Assembly: GCF_009873495.1 (NCBI RefSeq)
Contig: NZ_CP046703.1
Span: forward strand, 6,352,501 to 6,416,500
Reading direction: 5' to 3'
DNA length: 64,000 nt
From: Nostoc sp. ATCC 53789
GTDB lineage: Bacteria; Cyanobacteriota; Cyanobacteriia; Cyanobacteriales; Nostocaceae
Shown piece after piece: positions 1 to 7,719 of this stretch (the first letter of the stretch is position 1; every line of letters begins with the position of its first letter). The position numbers were made by a program, and so were the translations under genes. Below the pieces are notes generated by a model. It was not told the origin of the DNA, made no database searches, and was given only the letters and a program-made list of their open reading frames with translations.

Positions 1-1
1 A

Positions 2-751
2 ATGTTGGCGATCGCAGCTCGTCTTGGTTCTACACGTTTGATTGACAATATCATCTTGCGCGATCGTCAACCCATCATCGCCATTGATGGCCCCGCCGGG
101 GCTGGAAAATCCACAGTGGCGCGGCAAGTGGCAGCAAACCTGGGTTTAGTCTATTTAGATACAGGAGCAATGTACCGTGCTGTCACTTGGCTTGTACTGC
201 AAAAGGGGATTGCTATTGATGATGAGTGTGCGATCGCTGAATTAACTAACCTGTGTAAAATTGAACTTACTCCTACCCAGGATTTACAATCGTCCGTGCG
301 GGTTTGGATTAACGGTACTGATGTTACCCAGGTAATTCGCACCATTGAGGTAACTTCTCTTGTATCTGCGATCGCAGCCCAAAGCGCTGTCCGTCAAGCA
401 CTGGTTAAACAACAACAAAGCTGGGGTAAAAAAGGTGGTTTAGTCGCTGAGGGACGAGACATTGGTACTCACGTTTTCCCCGATGCTGAAGTGAAAATCT
501 TCTTAACTGCCTCTGTGAGTGAACGCGCCCGTCGCCGCCAAGAAGACTTTAATAAACAAGGTCAATCCGCAATCAATTTAGAGCAGCTAGAACGAGATAT
601 TGCCGAACGTGACTGGAAAGATAGCACACGCAAAGTTTCGCCTTTGCAAAAAGCAGCAGATGCCATTGAACTTCAAACTGATGGTTTGGATGTGTCTGAA
701 GTCACGGCACAAATTGTTAACTATTACCAGCAGCGTTTATCTCAGTGCTAA
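2..751 (+). CDS. Bifunctional pantoate-beta-alanine ligase / cytidylate kinase, C-terminal part (gene cut by window edge)
   Basis: The frame is open to the left edge, so only the 3' end of the gene is present. Residues 1-22 (LAIAARLGSTRLIDN) match the end of cyanobacterial PanC. From about residue 24 a complete (d)CMP kinase follows: P-loop IDGPAGAGKSTVARQ, LDTGAMYRAVT (CMP-binding region), AEGRDIGTHVFPDA and the lid-like RARRRQED. PanC-Cmk fusion is the usual arrangement in cyanobacteria and joins pantothenate synthesis to pyrimidine nucleotide salvage. The internal ATG at position 2 is therefore not a true start. The kinase assignment is firm; the fusion is inferred from the PanC tail. Confidence 0.93.
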   Translation: MLAIAARLGSTRLIDNIILRDRQPIIAIDGPAGAGKSTVARQVAANLGLVYLDTGAMYRAVTWLVLQKGIAIDDECAIAELTNLCKIELTPTQDLQSSVRVWINGTDVTQVIRTIEVTSLVSAIAAQSAVRQALVKQQQSWGKKGGLVAEGRDIGTHVFPDAEVKIFLTASVSERARRRQEDFNKQGQSAINLEQLERDIAERDWKDSTRKVSPLQKAADAIELQTDGLDVSEVTAQIVNYYQQRLSQC

Positions 752-1240
752 TCACCGCTATTTACTGTTAACTTTTTAGTTTCAAAGGGTGGTGGGTGAG
801 TGATTATTCACTTACCATCCTCAAAACAATATTTCAAAATAAGATAATTTCATTATTGATTTACTAAGCCTTAGATTTAGAATTATTAGATTATTTAAGT
901 ATTAAATCATCTAGCTTTCGACTGATTTACCACATCGTAATTAATCCTACTAAAGATAGAAGTATTAAAGCTTTAATTGCTAAATGCTAATTATAGATTG
1001 GGCTTTCGCTACGAGACATTAGCCATTTTTATTTATAACCGTGAATTCATAGCGATTTGACTTATCAGCGAAGTACTTTGTTTGCATCTTCACTTTATCT
1101 TCACTTTGGTAGTAGAATGACGATGTTAAGTTTTATGTTCCATCATTAAAGACATAAAACCTTAAAAATAAAAGCTGTTAATTTTCCAAGCTTCTGCAAT
1201 AGCTTGAAACTGGAAACCGGTAAAGAGAGGATTTCACACA
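752..1240. other. Intergenic region upstream of sodB
   Basis: AT-rich spacer of 489 bases with no supported gene. An imperfect hairpin (791-802 with 809-820) lies just after cmk but has no T-run, so it is a weak terminator at best. A perfect tandem 11-mer, ATCTTCACTTT twice, lies at 1086-1107, about 134 bases before sodB. A small inverted repeat CAAGCT/AGCTTG lies near 1189-1208 in the probable sodB leader. Confidence 0.5.
1086..1107. promoter_or_regulatory. Tandem 11-bp direct repeat, possible response-regulator site upstream of sodB
   Basis: Two exact copies of ATCTTCACTTT lie back to back. An 11-bp spacing places both on the same face of the helix, as in OmpR/PhoB-family binding sites. 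The protein that binds, if any, is unknown; this is an inference from spacing and position only. Confidence 0.3.
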
Positions 1241-1843
1241 ATGGTATTTGTACAGCCCCCGCTACCCTTCGACAAGAATGCTTTAGAGCCAAATGGCATG
1301 AAAGCTGAAACTTTCGAGTATCACTATGGCAAGCATCACAAAGCTTATGTAGACAACCTCAACAAGCTGACTGAAGGTACAGAACTTGCTGATAAGTCTC
1401 TGGAAGAAGTGATCAAAATTTCCTTCCAAGACTCCTCTAAGGCGGGAATCTTCAACAACGCTGCTCAAGTTTGGAACCACACCTTCTTTTGGAATTCCTT
1501 GAAACCAAATGGTGGCGGCGCACCCACAGGGGATCTCGCAGCCAGGATTGATAAAGATTTTGGTAGCTTCGACAAATTCAAGGAAGAGTTCTCTAACGCA
1601 GCTGCAACTCAATTTGGCAGTGGTTGGTCTTGGCTGATTGATGATGGTGGTACGCTGAAGGTGATCAAAACACCAAATGCAGAAAACCCTCTAGCTCATG
1701 GTAAGAAGGCACTCCTAACCTTGGATGTTTGGGAACATGCTTACTACATTGACTATAGAAACGCTCGTCCAGCGTTCATCAAGAATTTCCTAGATAACTT
1801 GGTTAACTGGGACTTTGCTGCTGAAAACTTGGCTAAAGCTTAA
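1241..1843 (+). CDS. sodB: Superoxide dismutase [Fe]
   Basis: A 200-residue cytosolic Fe-type superoxide dismutase that converts superoxide to oxygen and hydrogen peroxide. All four metal ligands are visible: His in YHYGKHHKAY, His in QVWNHTFFWNSL, and Asp and His in LDVWEHAYYIDY. Gln in NNAAQVWNH, rather than a Gln/His in the GSGWSWL segment, marks the iron type. Length is normal for the family and there is no signal peptide. A GAGAGGA ribosome binding site lies 8-14 bases before the ATG. It is transcribed alone: a clear terminator follows and a long spacer precedes it. Confidence 0.96.
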   Translation: MVFVQPPLPFDKNALEPNGMKAETFEYHYGKHHKAYVDNLNKLTEGTELADKSLEEVIKISFQDSSKAGIFNNAAQVWNHTFFWNSLKPNGGGAPTGDLAARIDKDFGSFDKFKEEFSNAAATQFGSGWSWLIDDGGTLKVIKTPNAENPLAHGKKALLTLDVWEHAYYIDYRNARPAFIKNFLDNLVNWDFAAENLAKA

Positions 1844-1920
1844 TTAATTGCTGTTTTACTCTTAGTAAGCTGCTCCATAAGTTAATTTGCAAAAGTTGAG
1901 GCAGAAAGTCCACCAGAAAA

Positions 1921-1950
1921 GGGAGAAATTCTTTTTAGTTTCTCCCTTTT
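1921..1950 (+). terminator. Rho-independent terminator after sodB
   Basis: Perfect 8-bp stem GGGAGAAA/TTTCTCCC with a 10-base loop, followed directly by TTTTGTATTTTT on the plus strand. It lies 78 bases after the sodB stop. Confidence 0.85.
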
Positions 1951-1962
1951 GTATTTTTCAGT

Positions 1963-2119
1963 AGCAGGGTGGTTTCATACAACCAGAGAAAAACTAAAAC
2001 TGGGTTTCAAAGCCTCTCCCCGAAACGGAGAGAGGTTTGGAGAGGGGTAATAAGCCATGCCACAAAACAAGAAATCAATACTTGTATATTTTTCTTTTTT
2101 CCTATGAAACCACCCTGCT
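1963..2119. mobile_element. MITE-like element with 17-bp inverted ends
   Basis: AGCAGGGTGGTTTCATA (1963-1979) is exactly the reverse complement of 2103-2119, giving a 157-bp element with perfect terminal inverted repeats. The interior carries the common Nostoc palindrome CTCTCCCCGAAACGGAGAGAG. The 11-mer TTTTTCAGTAG occurs beside both ends (1954-1964 and 2126-2136) and could reflect a target duplication, although it overlaps the left end by two bases. No transposase is encoded. Confidence 0.55.
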
Positions 2120-2262
2120 TTTCTGTTTTTCAGTAGTGGGATGGGCACTGTCTGGATAAAAGTAGTGGTAAGAAAATCAAAATTAGGGCTTGTGCATTGA
2201 CACAAAAGACTAAATATGAATTGTTTAAAAAACTATTTGTTGTAAAGGCAATACCCTGCGTG

Positions 2263-2280
2263 AAGCCGCTTTGCGTCTAC
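2263..2280. repeat. Short interspersed repeat AAGCCGCTTTGCGTCTAC (copy 1)
   Basis: The same 18-mer recurs at 11017-11034, and 17 of its bases recur inverted at 23772-23788. All copies lie outside genes or at a gene end. It belongs to the short palindromic repeat families of Nostoc genomes. Confidence 0.6.
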
Positions 2281-2411
2281 ATGAATTGCTTTTATAACGC
2301 GGATATATTTACTATTAAAGAATAATTAATAAAAACCTGAAACCAAACATTTACCTTATACACAATATGATTCTTTTGTACAGGGTGTAATTCTTAAAAA
2401 TATAAAACATT

Positions 2412-2618
2412 ATGGATAGCAAAGAACTAGCACAATACATCGAAGCAACGAATAGCATCACTAAACCTTGGGTATTGGTACAACTGCGCCTCAAGAAATT
2501 GCAAGAGCGTCGAGCCACCCTTACAAACGATGTCTACGCCAAAGAATTAGAAGATATTTACCAAGACTTGATGAATTTGGGTGAATGGTGGCGTGGTATT
2601 GAAGATGAGGTATTTTAA
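2412..2618 (+). CDS. Conserved small hypothetical protein
   Basis: A 68-residue soluble acidic protein, predicted largely helical, with a charged middle (LRLKKLQERRATL) and a Trp-rich end (NLGEWWRGIEDEVF). No family is recognised and no function is assigned. It begins with ATG after AT-rich sequence without a clear ribosome binding site and ends 87 bases before the PurM-like gene, in the same direction. The even amino acid composition and lack of repeat-derived sequence suggest a real gene. Confidence 0.6.
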   Translation: MDSKELAQYIEATNSITKPWVLVQLRLKKLQERRATLTNDVYAKELEDIYQDLMNLGEWWRGIEDEVF

Positions 2619-2705
2619 AGTGAGGAGTTATCACTTCTCCTAACTTTTAACTCTTGCACAGACGCTATTAATCGCATCTCCATTCCTAACTTAAAACGCA
2701 ACCTG

Positions 2706-3842
2706 ATGGCTCAAGCTCTCGATCAAGTCGATTACGATACTCTCGATGCCGCAAAAAGACGCTTCATCGATGCTGCAAAACGCACACTTACCTTTGCAAG
2801 TGCCTATGGTACCGTCCCCTCGTCGGGTCTTGGAGCAAGTGCTAACGCTTTCAGCTTCAACCTCGCTCCATTTATTCAAGCGGGCGCTCCAGAACTTTCT
2901 CTAACACTCGTCCCTGAAGGACTAGGAACGGCAGACGATACCCGCCCTGATGACCTTTCTGAAGAAGAACTTCGGCGATTTTGGTGGAATATCGGTATCA
3001 AGATGATCTCGTGTTTGACAAACGACGCGGCAACATCAGGGATGCAGACTCTACTTCTTGGTCTTTATCTGCCATCAAGTACTCCTGAAACAATCTTTAC
3101 CCCCGCTTTCCTTGATGGGTTTCTGGATGGAGTCGTTGAGGGGTGCAAACGAGTAGGATGTGTCTATCTCTCAGGGGAAACTCCTCAATTGAAAACTAAG
3201 ATGATTCCAGGCCGGCTCGACATTGCGGGTTCGGTTTTTGGCGTGATGCCGCCTGGTGTCGCTCCTATTGATAGCTCGCGTCTGGATGCCGGAAATACTA
3301 TTGTTCTTGTTGAGAGTTCTGGCCCCCATGAGAACGGGTTTACCCCACTGCGAAAGCTTACTGAGTCTCTTCCTGATGGCTATAGAACAAAACTTCCCAG
3401 TGGGCAGGAGTTTTGGGAAGCGATGAATGCTGCGTCGTATCTCTACACGCCACTTGTACAGGCAGTGCTTGGCGAAGGAATTCGCCCCACCGCGATAGAG
3501 AATATAACCGGTCATGGTTGGCAGAAGCTGATGCGGTCGGTGAAACCACTTCGGTACGTCATCGAAACAATGCTCCCAGTGCCGGAGATATTTACTTTTG
3601 TAGAGGGTCATCTTGAGGGCGGGGCAGAGACGATGCTTTCCGTGTTCAATTACGGAGCCGGATTTGCATTCTATACGGAATCTGAGCAGGATGCAGAAAG
3701 GATTGTCATCCTCGCAAGAGAACATCAGCTAACAGCTGTGATTGCCGGCAGGGTTGAAGCGTCCCTTAGCCGCGAGGTGGTAGTAGAACCGCTTGGGGTG
3801 ACGTTGAAGGGAGATTCTTTTGGAATTGCGCGGGGAGTATAA
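2706..3842 (+). CDS. PurM-like (AIR synthase-related) protein, divergent
   Basis: A 378-residue protein resembling phosphoribosylformylglycinamidine cyclo-ligase (PurM/AIRS fold). Visible matches are the Gly/Ser-rich start VPSSGLGASANAFSF, the SGETPQLKTKMIPG segment in place of PurM's GGETAEMPGMY, a following DIAGSVFGVMPPG, SSGPHENGFTPLRKL in place of the PurM 'SxGxHsNGysLvR' segment, and ENITGHGWQKLMR in place of HITGGG. It is longer than PurM by some 30 residues and key motifs are altered, so true purine synthesis activity is doubtful; the usual purM is expected elsewhere. By eye the gene is richer in G+C and uses fewer AT-ending codons than its neighbours, which suggests horizontal acquisition. 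No partner gene is obvious. Confidence 0.75.
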   Translation: MAQALDQVDYDTLDAAKRRFIDAAKRTLTFASAYGTVPSSGLGASANAFSFNLAPFIQAGAPELSLTLVPEGLGTADDTRPDDLSEEELRRFWWNIGIKMISCLTNDAATSGMQTLLLGLYLPSSTPETIFTPAFLDGFLDGVVEGCKRVGCVYLSGETPQLKTKMIPGRLDIAGSVFGVMPPGVAPIDSSRLDAGNTIVLVESSGPHENGFTPLRKLTESLPDGYRTKLPSGQEFWEAMNAASYLYTPLVQAVLGEGIRPTAIENITGHGWQKLMRSVKPLRYVIETMLPVPEIFTFVEGHLEGGAETMLSVFNYGAGFAFYTESEQDAERIVILAREHQLTAVIAGRVEASLSREVVVEPLGVTLKGDSFGIARGV

Positions 3843-4330
3843 TTATCCGCAAGCGTAGGCATAGCCCGTCGTAGACATCGCTAGTTTTTGGAAAGCTATT
3901 GTAAACTCCACTCATGCGATGCCTGCGGCTGGCTTTGTATACACTGAATGTCATTACTAAATGAAATAAAAGCTAGTATAATTACTGGGATTTCTATTTT
4001 TTTAATACGTGATATATATTTAAATCCCAGACTAATTTGAGAAAATCATTCTCCTAAGCCTTTAAAAACAAGCTATTTAGCATAAATAGTATAGGCGTAT
4101 TTCTAAAACTTTATATGCAATATTTTTTACTACTTACATTTAAAGTAGTTCAAACTACCCATGACTACTGAGGTTAAGATTTGCTAACGTAGTCTTAACA
4201 TATTGAAAAATTTGCTGGAAAAGCTGAGAAAGTAGCCACCAATACACTAATTTACAGTGTTGGAAATTTCTCATCTGTAAATAGGGCGTTTTAGTGTGTT
4301 AAGGATATATATTTTTATTCAGAGGGGGTT
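3843..4330. other. Intergenic region with palindromic repeats
   Basis: This 488-base spacer holds a Nostoc palindromic repeat at 3855-3882 (GCGTAGGCATAGCCCGTCGT...ACATCGC) and a partial inverted copy near 3915-3934 (GCGATGCCTGCGGCTGGCT). An inverted pair CTGGGATTT (3985-3993)/AAATCCCAG (4022-4030) follows, then AT-rich sequence that must contain the promoter of the PHP gene. No gene is supported. Confidence 0.5.
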
Positions 4331-5017
4331 ATGGCTGTAAATTTGGCCCGGACTACTGCTTCGGCAGAACTTTTGAAGCAAGTATTCCAGAACATTGATG
4401 CATACAGTTGTCCAAGGTTGTTCAACTTTCACATGCACACTGTCCACTCAGATGGCAGGTTGCAGCCGAGTGGATTGATGGAGCAGGCGATCGCTATTGG
4501 ACTAAAAGGATTGGCGATCACTGACCATCATGGCATTATGGGCTATCAAGCGGCCCTTGCTTGGTTAGAAGATTGGAAGTGGAGTAATCCTGGTGCAACA
4601 ACTCCTTACCTGTGGAGTGGTGTAGAAATCAATGCTAACCTTCTGGATATAGAAGTTCACATTTTGGCTTACGCTTTTGCTCCAGAACACCCTAGCATGA
4701 AACCCTATCTGCAAAGAAGGCCGACTACAGGCCAAGAATATCAGGCAAGTAACGTGATTGCCGCTATTCATCAAGCTGGGGGATTGGCAGTTCTGGCTCA
4801 TCCAGCGCGTTATAAGCGATCGCATTTTGACTTAATTCCAGCTGCATCCCAAAAGGGTATCGATGGTGTAGAAACTTTCTACGCCTACAATAACCCTAAC
4901 CCTTGGAAACCCAGCGTATTGGAATCAGAACAAGTGCAAAAGTTGGCTGATGAATACTTTCTTTTCAATACCTGTGGTACTGACACTCACGGTTTGAGTC
5001 TGCTACAACGCTTGTAA
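4331..5017 (+). CDS. PHP-domain phosphoesterase
   Basis: A 228-residue PHP-domain protein, predicted to be a metal-dependent phosphoesterase. The conserved metal-binding segments are in order: HMHTVHSDG (about residues 36-44), TDHHGIMG (61-68), SGVEIN (95-100), LAHPARY (about 154-160) and GTDTHG (about 217-222). It matches stand-alone cyanobacterial PHP proteins rather than the long DNA polymerase or histidinol phosphatase forms. The substrate cannot be told from sequence. It begins with ATG after GAGGGGGTT, a good ribosome binding site, and is followed by a terminator. Confidence 0.88.
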   Translation: MAVNLARTTASAELLKQVFQNIDAYSCPRLFNFHMHTVHSDGRLQPSGLMEQAIAIGLKGLAITDHHGIMGYQAALAWLEDWKWSNPGATTPYLWSGVEINANLLDIEVHILAYAFAPEHPSMKPYLQRRPTTGQEYQASNVIAAIHQAGGLAVLAHPARYKRSHFDLIPAASQKGIDGVETFYAYNNPNPWKPSVLESEQVQKLADEYFLFNTCGTDTHGLSLLQRL

Positions 5018-5037
5018 AGATGAATCAATTTTTTCAC

Positions 5038-5077
5038 ATCTCCTGGTTCAATCTGCCAGGAGGTTATCTTTTTTTAG
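5038..5077 (+). terminator. Rho-independent terminator after the PHP gene
   Basis: Stem CTCCTGG (5040-5046)/CCAGGAG (5056-5062), followed by GTTATCTTTTTTT. It separates the plus-strand PHP gene from the converging arsH gene; the T-run serves the plus strand only. Confidence 0.8.
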
Positions 5078-5088
5078 ATGTCCGATAG

Positions 5089-5754
5089 TTAATTGCTTTT
5101 AGAGTTAATTTCAAGAGATTGAGAAGCTATTTTAATTGTCTCTTTGGCAGCTTTTTCTTTACGTTCACTATAGCGGTCTGTGAGATAATCAACTTTGTCA
5201 CGCAATACCAAGGAAAACTTGTAAAGTTCTTCCATCACATCTACAACGCGATCGCGGTAGGGTGAATCTTTCATCGTGCCGTCTTCATTAAACTCTTGAT
5301 ATGCTTTAGCCACTGAGGATTGATTGGGGATCGTGAACATCCGCATCCAGCGTCCAAGAATTCTTAATGTGTTGACAGCATTAAAAGACTGAGATCCGCC
5401 GCTTACTTGCATGACAGCTAAAGTTCTCCCTTGAGTCGGGCGAACGGCTCCAATACTGAGGGGAATCCAGTCAATTTGGTTTTTCATAATGCCAGAAATC
5501 TGACCGTGCAGTTCTGGGCTAGACCATACCTGTCCTTCCGACCACAGGCTTAATTGGCGCAACTCCTGCACCTTTGGGTGGGTGTCAGGTACGCTACCAT
5601 ATATTGGCAGTTCTCGGGGATCGAAAAACTTCACTTCTGCCCCAAATTCTTCAATAATGCGTGCTGCTTCTTCTGCTAAGAGACGGCTATAGGAACGCTC
5701 ACGTAAGGAGCCATACAAAAACAAAATTCTGGGCGGATGGTCAAATGTCGTCAT
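5089..5754 (-). CDS. arsH: Organoarsenical NADPH-FMN oxidoreductase ArsH
   Basis: A 221-residue flavodoxin-fold NADPH-dependent FMN reductase of the ArsH family. The FMN phosphate loop is LYGSLRERSYSRLLAEE (residues about 13-29); the ArsH-specific stretches SPELHGQISGIMKNQIDW and RTLAVMQVSGGSQSFNAVN follow. ArsH enzymes oxidise trivalent methyl and aromatic arsenicals to the less toxic pentavalent forms. It is the last gene of the minus-strand ars operon, 194 bases after arsC. The gap contains a Nostoc repeat of the CGCAGAGGACACGGAGAG type (about 5806-5828). Confidence 0.93.
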   Translation of the reverse strand: MTTFDHPPRILFLYGSLRERSYSRLLAEEAARIIEEFGAEVKFFDPRELPIYGSVPDTHPKVQELRQLSLWSEGQVWSSPELHGQISGIMKNQIDWIPLSIGAVRPTQGRTLAVMQVSGGSQSFNAVNTLRILGRWMRMFTIPNQSSVAKAYQEFNEDGTMKDSPYRDRVVDVMEELYKFSLVLRDKVDYLTDRYSERKEKAAKETIKIASQSLEINSKSN

Positions 5755-5948
5755 GGTAATTGCTTAGGAATTTCCAAGAAATAAGTATCCAATAAAAGGA
5801 ATCACAGAGGCGCAGAGGACACGGAGAGATGAAGAAGTTGCAATCTTTAAGCTTGTTCTACATTTAAATTGCATATACTGGGCGGGCAGGATGCCCACCC
5901 CACAAGAGTTATATTTAATTCGATTATGCAAATTAGATGTTTTTTAGC
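5755..5948. repeat. arsC-arsH spacer with interspersed repeats
   Basis: A 194-base gap inside the operon. It contains ACAGAGGCGCAGAGGACACG (near 5805-5824), a member of the same repeat family as 10885-11008, and a GC-rich palindromic piece GGCGGGCAGGATGCCCACCCC near 5881-5901. It holds no gene. Confidence 0.45.
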
Positions 5949-6362
5949 TTATTGAGCAGGTGTAATTTCTTTATTCACAGACTCAATCAATTGAGTCACC
6001 CGTTCTTTAATCTCATCGCGGACTCTAGGAAAAATTTCTGGTTGTTCTGCTGGATCGTCTAATTGCCAATCTTCAAATACTTCCCGTGTAACCCACTCTG
6101 GCGGTAAATTCACGCCACAGCCACACAAAGAAATCACTACATCAAAGTCTTGCGCTTGGAAATCACTAAGGGGTTTAGAGTGTTGATCGGTAATGTCGAT
6201 ACCAATTTCTTTCATAGTGGCGATCGCTTCTGGTCTGACCTGACTTGCTTCTAATCCAGAGCTAATCACTTCAATTTTTCCCTTACCAAGGGTTTTAGCA
6301 AAGCCTTCCGCCATTTGAGAACGGGCAGAATTCTTTTTGCAAACAAACATCACTCGTTTCAT
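5949..6362 (-). CDS. arsC: Arsenate reductase, LMW-PTP fold (glutaredoxin-linked type)
   Basis: A 137-residue arsenate reductase that turns arsenate into arsenite for export. The phosphatase-like loop is VCKKNSARS with catalytic Cys8, and the pair CGC supplies Cys80 and Cys82. This C8/C80/C82 layout is that of Synechocystis ArsC, which has the fold of the thioredoxin-linked type but couples to glutathione/glutaredoxin. The C-terminal DDPAEQPE carries the Asp-Pro acid of the fold. It lies between acr3 and arsH on the same strand. Confidence 0.94.
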   Translation of the reverse strand: MKRVMFVCKKNSARSQMAEGFAKTLGKGKIEVISSGLEASQVRPEAIATMKEIGIDITDQHSKPLSDFQAQDFDVVISLCGCGVNLPPEWVTREVFEDWQLDDPAEQPEIFPRVRDEIKERVTQLIESVNKEITPAQ

Positions 6363-6538
6363 AATTGGATTCCCCCAATAATGTCGTTAAATTTATAAGC
6401 TGCGAGATTCAGTTGTTACGAAATATTCGTAATTCGTAATTACATTTAAGCCGTGCTGTGCTACTTATTAGAGGCAGTTCTATCAATTAAGATCAGCTAC
6501 TACTTTGATTACACAATCTTTAGTGTCAAAGATTATGA

Positions 6539-7690
6539 TCATTTTAAGACACCAAAACAGCGCGGATCTTGCAATGTCGCTTTTTCCGGTTCCCGTGGAA
6601 ACCAAGCTGCTGTGCGTTTACAAAGCTCAACCAGCATCAACATTACTGGCACTTCAATTAAAACTCCTACCACTGTAGCAAGTGCTGCACCTGAATTTAA
6701 GCCAAATAGCATCACAGCAGTGGCAATAGCAACTTCAAAATGATTACTTGCTCCAATTAATGCTGCGGGTGCGGCATCTTCGTAGGATAAATTCATCTTC
6801 AATGCTGCTACATAACTAATCAAGAAAATGAAATTAGTTTGGATAAATAGTGGTACGGCAATTAACAAGATATGCAAGGGATTTTTAACAATTAGTTCGC
6901 CCTTGAATGCAAATAGCAGTACCAAAGTTAGCAATAGAGCAGTAATTGAAACTGGAGTCAGATACTTTAAGAATCGTCTTTCAAACCATTCTGTACCTTT
7001 GTATTTAAAAATCCAGTAACGGCTGTACATTCCCGCCACTAGGGGAAACCCAACATAAATCACGACTGACAAAACAATAGTTTGCCAAGGTACGGTTAAA
7101 TCATTCGCCGCTAATAACCATCTACCCAATGGTGCGTATAAGAATAGCATCGCCAGAGAATTTACTGCCACCATTATTAAGGTGTGTCCCTGGTTGCCGT
7201 AGGAAAGATATCCCCACAACAGTACCATTGCTGTACAAGGAGCAATTCCTAGTAAGATGGTACCAGCAATATAAGAATTCGCCAGCGTTACTTCACTACC
7301 GCCAATGATCTCAGTTCCGGTAATCAAAGGACGAAATAACCATCCTAAGAAAAATTGAGCAAATATTACCATCGTGAATGGTTTAATTAACCAGTTCACT
7401 ACCAAGGTGAGAATAACAGGTTTTGGGGCGCGGATAGCATTTGCTGCTTGTGTGAAGTCAATCTTCACCATGATTGGATACATCATGAAAAACAAACATA
7501 CTGCGATGGGAATAGACACTTGATACACACTCATTGCATCAAGAGCTACCGCTATTCCTGGGAACAATCTACCTAGTGCAATTCCGACAAAGATACACAA
7601 AAATACCCAAACGGTGAGATATTTTTCAAAAAAACTTAGATTGCTTCCTGCTTGTATCCGGGCTGTACTGGCTTGTGAATTCTGACTCAT
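6539..7690 (-). CDS. acr3: Arsenite efflux permease, ACR3 family
   Basis: A 383-residue inner-membrane carrier with about ten hydrophobic segments, of the ACR3 (BASS superfamily) rather than ArsB type. Characteristic are ISIPIAVCLFFMMYPIMVKI-like sequence near residues 58-77, the conserved functional Cys in LGIAPCTAMVLLWGY, and the later SNHFEVAIATAV helix. It exports As(III) produced by ArsC. It starts 29 bases after the pstS-like gene, so the two are almost certainly co-transcribed. A 176-base gap separates it from arsC. Confidence 0.94.
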   Translation of the reverse strand: MSQNSQASTARIQAGSNLSFFEKYLTVWVFLCIFVGIALGRLFPGIAVALDAMSVYQVSIPIAVCLFFMMYPIMVKIDFTQAANAIRAPKPVILTLVVNWLIKPFTMVIFAQFFLGWLFRPLITGTEIIGGSEVTLANSYIAGTILLGIAPCTAMVLLWGYLSYGNQGHTLIMVAVNSLAMLFLYAPLGRWLLAANDLTVPWQTIVLSVVIYVGFPLVAGMYSRYWIFKYKGTEWFERRFLKYLTPVSITALLLTLVLLFAFKGELIVKNPLHILLIAVPLFIQTNFIFLISYVAALKMNLSYEDAAPAALIGASNHFEVAIATAVMLFGLNSGAALATVVGVLIEVPVMLMLVELCKRTAAWFPREPEKATLQDPRCFGVLK

Positions 7691-7719
7691 TGGAATAAAC
7701 CTAAAAATAAAAGAAATCG

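Noticed and set aside
1975..2205. A 76-codon minus-strand open frame
   Set aside because: Most of it is encoded by the MITE at 1963-2119 and its palindrome; the protein looks repeat-derived.
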